Source: CAZXCK01 sp964639225
Lineage (GTDB): Bacteria > Chloroflexota > Anaerolineae > Aggregatilineales > Phototrophicaceae
Assembly: GCA_964639225.1 (NCBI GenBank)
Contig: CAZXCK010000043.1
Location: forward strand, 1 to 28,783
DNA: 28,783 bases
Direction: 5' to 3'
Position 1 is the stretch's first letter. The number at the start of each line of letters is the position of its first letter. Both the position numbers and the translations under genes were made by a program. The notes beneath the pieces are model-generated. The model made no database searches, was not told the DNA's origin, and was given only the letters and a program-made list of their open reading frames with translations. Of this stretch, positions 22,124 to 28,783 are shown piece after piece.

Positions 22124-24325
22124 TCAGGAAATAGCCTGCGCGCAGCGAATCAGCTCCTGCGACGACTGGGTGAACGGCAGCAGTTTCGTCATGGAGCCTT
22201 TCTTCAGGCGCAGTTTGCCGCGCATAATCATCGGCAGCGGCTGGGCCTGCCCGCTGAGGACTTTCATCCACACCTCGTAGTCGCCTTCGATGACAAACGA
22301 CGCCTGCTGTGTCGCCGGGCCGGGCGGCATGGCCTTGGCCTCGCGGCATTTGCCCCGGTACAGATCGAGGAATACAGCGCTGTCTGTTCTGATGCCGTGT
22401 TTGGGCGAAGCGCGCATGATGAAGGTCAGCGGTCCGGCGGTCCATTTGGTCGAGGCGCGATAGTAGTCCTGGCTGTTGTTGAGCGCCTCGGCGTAAGCCT
22501 GCGCCCACGCCTCGGAGAACATGGCTGGCTTGCCCTGAGGTTTGTCCTCGATCGGGGTGGATTCTGGTTCCGGCTCTGGGTCTGGCGTGGGTTCCGGTTC
22601 TGGTTCGTCGGCTATCTCATCGACTGGCTGCGCCGTGACCTCGGCGGTCGATTCTTCGTCGATGGCGTCCGCTGCTTCGTCTGCGTCGGGGACGGGCGCG
22701 CTGGTGACGGTGTCCTCGTCGGTCGCCGCCTGTTCGCTGGCGACCGCTTCAGCGGCTGCTTCGGTGACAGGCTGCCTGACTGCTTCAGCGACTGGTTCGC
22801 CGACTGGCTCATCCCGATGGTTGTTGTTGGAATGGGTGACCTGGGCGGGGGCGCTGGCTGCCGGTTGGGTGTGTGGTTCGGCGCGGCTGGGTGTCAGGGC
22901 GATGGGTTCGATCTCCTGTACTTTGGCGGCGCGGCGCAGCGCCAGATAGGCGCTCTGCAGGTGTTCGGCGATCTCGTTGACGTCGGGCACGATAGCCGAG
23001 TCGGCGATGAGCGTCATGGTGATGCGCTGGTTGTAGCTCATGACCACGCAGGCCAGCCCCATCGACGGGTTGAGCGGGAAGAAACCGTAAGAGTGCAGCA
23101 TCTGGTGGCCGAGCACATACACCGGAATCTGCGGCCCGGCGACATTGGTACACCAGGTATGCGCCAGCAGCGAGAAGGCCAGCGGCGCGGTGCGCCACAC
23201 CAGCGGCTGCGTGATGGCCGGGGCCAGCGCCGGTACGGTCAGCACCACGTCCAGGCTGTTGGACAGTGACGACTCCTTGAGCATGGTTGTGTACTGCTGC
23301 ACCGCTTCCAGGCGGTCAAGCGGGTTGGTTCTGCCGAAGGGGACATCCACCGGCAGCACCGAAATGCGATTGCCGTGATCGTTGCGTTCTTTCTCGAGGC
23401 GCATGTTGACCGGCACCAGCACCCGCACAAAATTCTGGCTGGCGTTGGTGGGATAGTCGCGCGTGTAACGTTCGATGGCCGCGCCCAGTACGGACAGCAT
23501 CACGTCGTTGACCGACGCGCCCCGGCTCGATTTGATGGCGCGCACCTCGGCCAGCGAGAACTCGACCCAGGCCACCTGCTGCCGTCCGGAATTGGAGCCA
23601 TTGATCGCCAGCTTTTTGATGGGCGTAATGTTGTCGTTGATGATGTTGGCCATGCCGATCAGCGCCTTGCGCCGCTTCTCTTTGTCGCCCAGCACGGTCC
23701 CCATAAACGACAGGTCGCCGCCCAGTTTGCGCAGCATGTTGAACTTGTGCGGGATGTCGCGGATGGCCGTCTCCAGGATGAGGTCGGCCCGTGACGGCAG
23801 GTTGGGCGGGTCGTAGATGGGCTTGCGCGGGGCTGTTTCTGTCTCCGGGGTGAGGTCGAACAGCATGGTGAACAGGTCCACTGCCGCCAGTCCATCGACC
23901 ATGCAGTGATGAATCTTGAAGATGATGGCGGTGCGATCGCCGGTCAGCCCTTCCACCAGGTAGACTTCCCACAGCGGTTTGCGCCGGTCCAGCATGCTGG
24001 AGATGAGATGCCCGGCCAGCTCGCGGAGTTGTTCGTCGTCAGCGGGGGCTTCCAGTTGCAGGCGGAAGATGTGATTCTCGATGAAGAAGTCGGGGTCGTG
24101 GAGCCACACCGGCGGCCCCAGATTCAGCGGCGGCTGGATCACACGCTGCCGGTAAAGCGGGGTGCGATGCAGGCGGCTGTCCACCAGTTTAACAAAACTC
24201 TCGAAGGGTATGTCGCCCTCAAAAACAGAGATCGCGCCGATGTTCATCGGTGCTTCCGGCGTTTCCAGATACAGGAAGGCGGTATCGACCGGCCCCAGCA
24301 TTTTCATCGGCCTGTTCAGTTTCAC
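22124..24325 (-). CDS. WS/DGAT acyltransferase fused to an SCP2 sterol-carrier domain
   Basis: The 733-aa protein joins two domains. Residues 1 to about 470 form a wax ester synthase/diacylglycerol acyltransferase, which would esterify an alcohol or diacylglycerol with acyl-CoA to make storage lipid. It has the N-terminal DTAFLYLETPEAPMNIG, the catalytic HHCMVDG (H139, H140, D144, G145) and later PVNMRLEKERNDHGNRIS. About 475-600 is an acidic Ala/Glu/Pro linker with EPEPEP repeats. Residues about 605-733 match the SCP2 lipid-binding fold (AVFLDLYRGKCREAK, ASFVIEGDYEVWMKVLSGQ, MIMRGKLRLKKGSMTKLL). The start is GTG at 24325 with AAGGG 7 nt upstream. The patatin gene lies 87 bp upstream on the same strand. 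Confidence 0.9.
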   Translation of the reverse strand: MKLNRPMKMLGPVDTAFLYLETPEAPMNIGAISVFEGDIPFESFVKLVDSRLHRTPLYRQRVIQPPLNLGPPVWLHDPDFFIENHIFRLQLEAPADDEQLRELAGHLISSMLDRRKPLWEVYLVEGLTGDRTAIIFKIHHCMVDGLAAVDLFTMLFDLTPETETAPRKPIYDPPNLPSRADLILETAIRDIPHKFNMLRKLGGDLSFMGTVLGDKEKRRKALIGMANIINDNITPIKKLAINGSNSGRQQVAWVEFSLAEVRAIKSSRGASVNDVMLSVLGAAIERYTRDYPTNASQNFVRVLVPVNMRLEKERNDHGNRISVLPVDVPFGRTNPLDRLEAVQQYTTMLKESSLSNSLDVVLTVPALAPAITQPLVWRTAPLAFSLLAHTWCTNVAGPQIPVYVLGHQMLHSYGFFPLNPSMGLACVVMSYNQRITMTLIADSAIVPDVNEIAEHLQSAYLALRRAAKVQEIEPIALTPSRAEPHTQPAASAPAQVTHSNNNHRDEPVGEPVAEAVRQPVTEAAAEAVASEQAATDEDTVTSAPVPDADEAADAIDEESTAEVTAQPVDEIADEPEPEPTPDPEPEPESTPIEDKPQGKPAMFSEAWAQAYAEALNNSQDYYRASTKWTAGPLTFIMRASPKHGIRTDSAVFLDLYRGKCREAKAMPPGPATQQASFVIEGDYEVWMKVLSGQAQPLPMIMRGKLRLKKGSMTKLLPFTQSSQELIRCAQAIS

Positions 24326-24412
24326 GGGAATACCCTTACTACTCGCTTATCTAACATTAACGGCATCGTTCAGGCCTGCGCCAGGCAGGCGCTGTTTACG
24401 GTAGATGTTGTA

Positions 24413-25453
24413 CTACCTGCTTCCACTGAGCGCCTTGAGCGCGGCGATCTCTCCGCATTTTATCATCTTTTTCTGGACTTCTGGCCGGAAGGAAAACTCC
24501 GGAGCGAGAAAGAAGTCGATGTCTTCGGGGTCTGGATGAATCCAGATGATCTCTTTGCCGGGGTAGCGTTCTTCGTAAATCTGGCGCCAGCGGGCGATAC
24601 GCTCGTAAAGCACAATCGACAGACTTTGCTTGAGAACATTGACCCAGCCCATTTCGCTGACGCTGCCGTGTCCGTTGAGCTGGAGCGGCTGGTAGGTGTG
24701 GGAGATAATCACCTTGTCGCTCACGCTCACGCCGATGTCCGCCGACAGCGTGCGTTTGACCTCGCCATCGATGTAATGCTTGCCTTTGATCTTCACCGGC
24801 TCGAACATGCCCGGCACAGAGGCCGACGCGCGCACCGCCCGGTGGATGGGCACGTCGGTCATAAAGGTGTCATCGTCTTTTTCGAACTCGTACAGGCCGT
24901 TGAAGACCGCCCGGTGACCGTTATCGAGACAGGTGGCCACCACATACAGGTCGATCTCGGTGTTGTTGAAATCGCGTGAGGGCAGCAGCGTGCGGAACAG
25001 GTTTTCCAGCGCGCTGGAATCGAGGAAGCCGGATACCTTCGTCTGGCTGTGGACCAGCATATCCAGGGCTTCGGCGACGACATCGTGGTTGTTGAGGCGG
25101 GGCAGCCCGGTCAGGAAGCGCAGCCCGGCCAGCCCGGTATACAGTGACTGCCAGCCGATGCCCCGGTATTTGGGGCGAAAGAGCATTGTTGAGGACAGGG
25201 TTTTTACCCAGCGATCGAACTTGGGCAGGTAGACCTGCTTCTGGTACAGCGCCATGATGAGGTTATCGACCGTCGCCCCGGACGCGATAAAGCCGCCCAC
25301 CACCGCGCCGGCGCTGGTGCCGACAATGGCGCTGATGTCCTCCGGCTGGAGTACCTTCAGCACACCCAGATGAAAGTAAAACGCTTTGGTGGCGCCGCCG
25401 CTTAAGACCAGGGCACTGCCGGACTTTTTCTGCAACTCTGGAAATTCATACAT
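24413..25453 (-). CDS. Patatin-like phospholipase / lipid acyl hydrolase
   Basis: Patatins cut acyl esters of glycerolipids with a Ser-Asp dyad. The 346-aa protein has the oxyanion loop LSGGATKAF (residues 18-25), the nucleophile elbow GTSAG (S47) and the catalytic DGE (D229), in the correct order and spacing. The rest is mixed, without transmembrane segments. The ATG at 25453 has only a distant purine tract, so translation signal is weak. It precedes the WS/DGAT gene and may form an operon with it, giving one enzyme for making and one for hydrolysing lipid esters. The upstream region is shared with a divergent esterase gene. Confidence 0.9.
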   Translation of the reverse strand: MYEFPELQKKSGSALVLSGGATKAFYFHLGVLKVLQPEDISAIVGTSAGAVVGGFIASGATVDNLIMALYQKQVYLPKFDRWVKTLSSTMLFRPKYRGIGWQSLYTGLAGLRFLTGLPRLNNHDVVAEALDMLVHSQTKVSGFLDSSALENLFRTLLPSRDFNNTEIDLYVVATCLDNGHRAVFNGLYEFEKDDDTFMTDVPIHRAVRASASVPGMFEPVKIKGKHYIDGEVKRTLSADIGVSVSDKVIISHTYQPLQLNGHGSVSEMGWVNVLKQSLSIVLYERIARWRQIYEERYPGKEIIWIHPDPEDIDFFLAPEFSFRPEVQKKMIKCGEIAALKALSGSR

Positions 25454-25504
25454 AAAAGTGGAAGGCCCTTTTTATCAAAATCTATCCGACTATAACTGGC
25501 GGCT

Positions 25505-25628
25505 ATTATAGCGCACCAAACCTGTTTTTCCCCTATTCCGGCCCACCCGAAACGCGCTCCCTGGCATGCATGGAACCAGAACCCATTCCCGGGTATGATG
25601 GAATCAGATATGCCGGGTTTGGTGCGCT
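25505..25628. promoter_or_regulatory. Divergent promoter region with 13-bp inverted repeat
   Basis: AGCGCACCAAACC (25510-25522) is the exact reverse complement of GGTTTGGTGCGCT (25616-25628). The left arm abuts and shares one base with a minus-strand -10 TATAAT (25510-25505) for the patatin gene. The right arm lies just after a plus-strand TATGAT (25594-25599), around the expected start of the CocE-type gene. The arms are 93 bp apart, close to nine helical turns, a suitable spacing for a looping repressor. A CATTCCCGGGTATG palindrome lies between. Confidence 0.55.
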
Positions 25629-25658
25629 GTCGTGCCAGGCCGATTTGAGGGGGACGCC

Positions 25659-27380
25659 GTGAAAATCCTGCGACGTGTTCTGGTTATCATGTTTGCCGGG
25701 TGGATGGTGCTGTACCGCGCCCGGCGCTGGATTTATGCCTTTGTACTTAACCTGCGCCGGCCACGGAACGGCGTCCGTGTGCGGCGTGATTTGCCGGTGC
25801 TGACTTACGATGGGCTGACGCTGGCCACCGACCACTATCGACCGGCGCGGCCCGGCACATACCCAACTATTCTGATTCGTTCGCCGTATGGGCGCAACCG
25901 GCAGGCCAGCATTTTTGGCAGCCTGCTGGCTTTTGTGGCGCGACGCTTCGCCGAGCGTGGCTATCATGTCATCGTACAGGATGTGCGCGGTCGCTTCGAC
26001 TCTGAAGGAATTTTCTACCCGTACTTCAACGAGCAGCAGGACGGGCTGGCGACGCTCGAATGGCTGGCGGAGCAGCCCTGGTTCGACGGCCAGGTGGCCC
26101 TGTGGGGTGGCAGCTACCTGGGCATTGTGCAGTGGTGCATCGCCGCCGAGTCGCCGCTGGTGAAGGCCATGGTCCCCAGCATTACCGCGTCCGACCTGCG
26201 CTCGATCCTGTACCCCGACGGCTCGGTTGACCTGGGACTGATGCTGCGCTGGCCGACGATTTTTCGACTGCTGGACCAGTATCGCAACCTGCCCCGGCTG
26301 ACGTCGCTGCTGATGCTGCGCCAGACCGAGCATATGGCCTCGACTGGTTTTGACCATCTGCCGCTGATTGAAGATGACGTTGTGGTGCTGGGCCAGCGTG
26401 TGGAGTATTTCCGCGAATGGCTGAATACGCACCACCTCGAAGAGTTATGGCAGTCCGCCGCCATGCAGATGCATGTACAGGATGTCGAGGCACCGGTGCA
26501 TCTCATCGGCGGCTGGTACGACTTCTTCCTGCGCGCCCAGCTCAAGGATTACGCCACGCTCAGAGCCGCCGGACGAAAGCCTTACCTGACTATCGGCCCC
26601 TGGCATCACTTCGAGACGATTCTGAGTCTGGTCGAAGTGCGCGAAGGGCTGGACTGGTTCGACGCGCATCTTAAAGGGCAGACTCACCGGCTGCGCATCG
26701 ACCCGGTGCGGATTTACGTGATGGGCGCGGGCGAATGGCGCGAATTTGCCACCTGGCCGCCGCCATGCACACCCGCCGCGTACTATCTGCAGGCGGCGGG
26801 GCAGCTCGCAGATGATGAACCGGCCATCTATTCCCGGCCCGACACTTACTGCTATGACCCCGCCGACCCGACGCCGATCTGTGGCGGCGCGCTCTTCAGC
26901 CTGTCTGCTGGTCCGTGTGATAATCGCTCGCTGGAAGCGCGCGCCGATGTGCTGACGTACACCACACCGCCGCTGGCCGCGCCGTTGGAAGTGATCGGTT
27001 ATGTGTGCGCCCGGCTGTATGTGCGCTCGTCGCTGGAACACACCGATTTTTTCGCGCGGCTGTGTGATGTCGGCCCGGCGGGTCATTCGACCAACCTGTG
27101 CGATGGTCTGTTCCGCGTGGAGCCGGGCAAAGGTACACGCCAGCCGGACGGTACGCTGTGCGTGGACATCGATATGTGGGCGACGGCTCACCGCTTCAGG
27201 GCTGGCCATCGTATCCGGTTGCAGGTGTCCAGCGGCGCGCACCCGCGCTGGAATCGCAATTACGGCACCGGAGAACCAATTGGCGAGTGTGCAACGCTGC
27301 GCGCCGCCGAGCAGACGATCTACCACGATATGCAGCATCCGTCGGCATTGGTGCTGCCGGTAGTGGAGCCGGCCCGTTAA
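25659..27380 (+). CDS. CocE/NonD-family serine hydrolase, membrane anchored
   Basis: Members of this family (cocaine esterase, X-prolyl dipeptidyl aminopeptidase relatives, alpha-amino acid ester hydrolases) cleave esters or amides. The 573-aa protein has the triad in GGSYLG (S152), GGWYDFF (D288) and GPWHHF (H317), an upstream oxyanion segment (VQDVRGRFDSEG), and a C-terminal jelly-roll domain (about 390-565). An N-terminal hydrophobic stretch (VLVIMFAGWMVLY, residues 6-18) next to basic residues suggests a membrane anchor. The GTG at 25659 is chosen because GAGGGGG (25647-25653) lies 6 nt upstream; the frame is open from 25632. Substrate is unknown; the neighbouring lipase makes a lipid ester a reasonable guess. 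Confidence 0.9.
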   Translation: MKILRRVLVIMFAGWMVLYRARRWIYAFVLNLRRPRNGVRVRRDLPVLTYDGLTLATDHYRPARPGTYPTILIRSPYGRNRQASIFGSLLAFVARRFAERGYHVIVQDVRGRFDSEGIFYPYFNEQQDGLATLEWLAEQPWFDGQVALWGGSYLGIVQWCIAAESPLVKAMVPSITASDLRSILYPDGSVDLGLMLRWPTIFRLLDQYRNLPRLTSLLMLRQTEHMASTGFDHLPLIEDDVVVLGQRVEYFREWLNTHHLEELWQSAAMQMHVQDVEAPVHLIGGWYDFFLRAQLKDYATLRAAGRKPYLTIGPWHHFETILSLVEVREGLDWFDAHLKGQTHRLRIDPVRIYVMGAGEWREFATWPPPCTPAAYYLQAAGQLADDEPAIYSRPDTYCYDPADPTPICGGALFSLSAGPCDNRSLEARADVLTYTTPPLAAPLEVIGYVCARLYVRSSLEHTDFFARLCDVGPAGHSTNLCDGLFRVEPGKGTRQPDGTLCVDIDMWATAHRFRAGHRIRLQVSSGAHPRWNRNYGTGEPIGECATLRAAEQTIYHDMQHPSALVLPVVEPAR

Positions 27381-27495
27381 CCGTTTTCAAACTAACCCAA
27401 TGACGTAAATTCTGCGCGTCTTTATCCTTAAATTGTGACCTTTAGGCTATACTGGTAAATATTATGTTATTGTTCAGTGTTTATCTGAGGCCGTG
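27381..27495 (+). other. AT-rich leader before the histidine kinase
   Basis: The gap is AT-rich for this window and contains TATACT (27448-27453) and TATTAT (27460-27465) as possible -10 hexamers, without a -35 at the right distance. No terminator for the CocE-type gene was recognised here. Confidence 0.4.
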
Positions 27496-28783
27496 ATGGA
27501 CGCCAATGCTCAAGATAACATCCTGTCCAACATCGATTTCGCCACCGAGGTGAAGTCGGACCGGCTAAACGTCCTGTGGAAGGTCACAGGCGCGGCCTGT
27601 CTGCTGATCCTTTTGTTCAGTGTTACCTTCATCCAGATGATGGAATTCAGCGCGCTGGCCTGGGTGGTCGCGCCAGGGGTGCTGCTGGCGGCGTGCCTGC
27701 TGACGTACCAGCTACTGCGCCACAATCACTTTGATCTTGCCGCGCTGACCTATACGCTGGGCGGCCTGCTGGCGATTGTCTTCACGCTGCTGGATGGCAA
27801 CACTATGACCGCGCAGATCACGCCTTATTTCCTGGTGGTGGTGATCTTTATTGGCGGCCTGCTGCTGTCACCGTCGCTGACATTCATGCTGGCGGTCATC
27901 TCGGCATTGGCTACGCTCGTGCTGCCGACACTGGCGGCGGGTACGTGGTCCGCGCTGGGTATGCACCAGTTCTTTGCTGTCGGGCTGATCTTCGTTGGGG
28001 CGGGACTGGCGGCACAGGTCACTGGTGAACTGTACGCCGTAACCCAGTGGGCGCTGCAGAACTACGAGCGCGAGCGCCGCACCAATTACGACCTGTTCGA
28101 GAGCCGGCAGCAACTACAAAAGAGCCTGCGCCGCAGCGAGTCGCTGGCGGAAAAGCTCAAAACGGCCAATACCGAACTGGACGCGGCGCGCCAATCTGCG
28201 GAGAAGGCCAAAGAATTCCGGGGGCAGTTCCTGGCGAACATGAGCCACGAACTGCGCACGCCGTTAAACGCCATCATCGGCTTCAGCGAGACGATGCTTA
28301 AATATCCGATGATGTACGACGACGAACCGCTGCCCGAAGCCTACCAGGGCGACCTGAATCAGATTTATAACAGCGGGCGCCAGCTACTGCTGCTCATCAA
28401 CGACATTCTGGACCTGGCCCGTGTGGACGCGGGTAAACTGGAGATTTACATGCAGCAGGTGGAGCTGTCGTCGATTGTCAACTCGGTGATGTCCACCGCG
28501 ACGGGTCTGCTGGGTGGCAAGCCCGTCCAGTTGAAGACCGATATGCCCAGCCACACGCCCAATGTGTGGGCCGACGAATCCCGCGTGCGGCAGGTGCTGC
28601 TGAATCTGTACAGCAACGCCTGCAAATTCACCGATTCCGGCAGCATCACGCTCAAAATCGAGGAAACCGGCGACGGCGTACAGATCAGTCTGCGCGACAC
28701 TGGCATCGGCATCGAGTCGGAGCAGCTCGACCTGATCTTCGAGGAATTTCGCCAGGGCAGCTCCGCCGGGCGCGACCCGCGCG
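27496..28783 (+). CDS. Membrane sensor histidine kinase (3' end outside the window)
   Basis: The frame stays open to the last base, giving at least 429 residues. The ATG at 27496 has TGAGG (27486-27490) 5 nt upstream. Residues about 30-180 contain six hydrophobic segments (near 31-50, 56-77, 83-102, 112-128, 130-150 and 158-178), forming a membrane input domain without a large extracellular loop. A coiled-coil linker (about 185-240) follows. The dimerisation and phospho-acceptor box is FLANMSHELRTPLNAIIGF with H251. The ATPase part has the N box NLYSNACKFTDSG and the G1 box DTGIGI, and the sequence ends after FEEFRQGSSAG. A receiver domain or regulator gene may lie just past the edge. The signal is unknown. 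Confidence 0.93.
   Translation, partial: MDANAQDNILSNIDFATEVKSDRLNVLWKVTGAACLLILLFSVTFIQMMEFSALAWVVAPGVLLAACLLTYQLLRHNHFDLAALTYTLGGLLAIVFTLLDGNTMTAQITPYFLVVVIFIGGLLLSPSLTFMLAVISALATLVLPTLAAGTWSALGMHQFFAVGLIFVGAGLAAQVTGELYAVTQWALQNYERERRTNYDLFESRQQLQKSLRRSESLAEKLKTANTELDAARQSAEKAKEFRGQFLANMSHELRTPLNAIIGFSETMLKYPMMYDDEPLPEAYQGDLNQIYNSGRQLLLLINDILDLARVDAGKLEIYMQQVELSSIVNSVMSTATGLLGGKPVQLKTDMPSHTPNVWADESRVRQVLLNLYSNACKFTDSGSITLKIEETGDGVQISLRDTGIGIESEQLDLIFEEFRQGSSAGRDPR

Noticed and set aside
21851..23269. A 472-codon plus-strand frame over the GNAT and WS/DGAT genes
   Set aside because: It spans two well supported minus-strand genes and the gap between them; its Phe/Gly/Arg-rich part mirrors the EP-rich linker.

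Overview
The window is GC-rich bacterial chromosome with dense, short-spaced genes, frequent GTG starts and clear Shine-Dalgarno sites. No phage, insertion sequence, CRISPR array, rRNA or tRNA was seen. Gene content (ADP-forming SucCD, SerB/SerA, an infC-rpmI-rplT-SpoU block, a FadN-type beta-oxidation set, short lipoproteins, a WS/DGAT acyltransferase) and the absence of clear outer-membrane genes suggest a Chloroflexota-like bacterium, possibly Anaerolineae. That placement is inference from gene style, not from a phylogenetic marker search.

Layout. 1-4078: a hairpin repeat, then lpdA (dihydrolipoyl dehydrogenase, E3) with its own terminator, then sucCD, all serving the TCA cycle. 4130-5306 (minus): a hot-dog thioesterase and an unrecognised protein. 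5429-8957: a serine-synthesis block of serB, an overlapping HAD phosphatase, a second repeat copy, and a SerA homologue whose catalytic Arg position is His. 9063-10931: two convergent lipoprotein genes. 11081-13668: a four-cysteine protein, then infC-rpmI-rplT and a SpoU rRNA methyltransferase; infC probably starts at an AUA codon. 13795-21044: a beta-oxidation cluster of a TetR regulator, two dissimilar acyl-CoA dehydrogenases, a FadN-like hydratase/dehydrogenase and a FadA-like thiolase, ended by a strong bidirectional terminator. 21132-25453 (minus): a patatin lipase, a WS/DGAT acyltransferase fused to an SCP2 domain, a GNAT acetyltransferase and a small helical protein. 25659-27380: a membrane-anchored CocE-type hydrolase, divergent from the patatin gene. 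27496-end: a six-TM sensor histidine kinase cut by the window edge.

How it fits together. The right half looks like a lipid economy locus: TetR-controlled acyl-CoA breakdown (dehydrogenation, hydration, second oxidation, thiolysis) lies beside neutral-lipid synthesis (WS/DGAT-SCP2) and lipolysis (patatin, CocE). The acetyl-CoA produced would feed the TCA enzymes encoded at the left end.

Most interesting signals: (1) a dispersed three-hairpin intergenic element in three copies plus a remnant, with a compensatory base-pair change and a swapped third hairpin; (2) two adjacent acyl-CoA dehydrogenases whose FAD and active-site motifs are split between them, suggesting an obligate heteromer; (3) the probable AUA start of infC; (4) the WS/DGAT-SCP2 fusion; (5) the altered active site of SerA; (6) a 13-bp perfect inverted repeat spanning the patatin/CocE divergent promoters.
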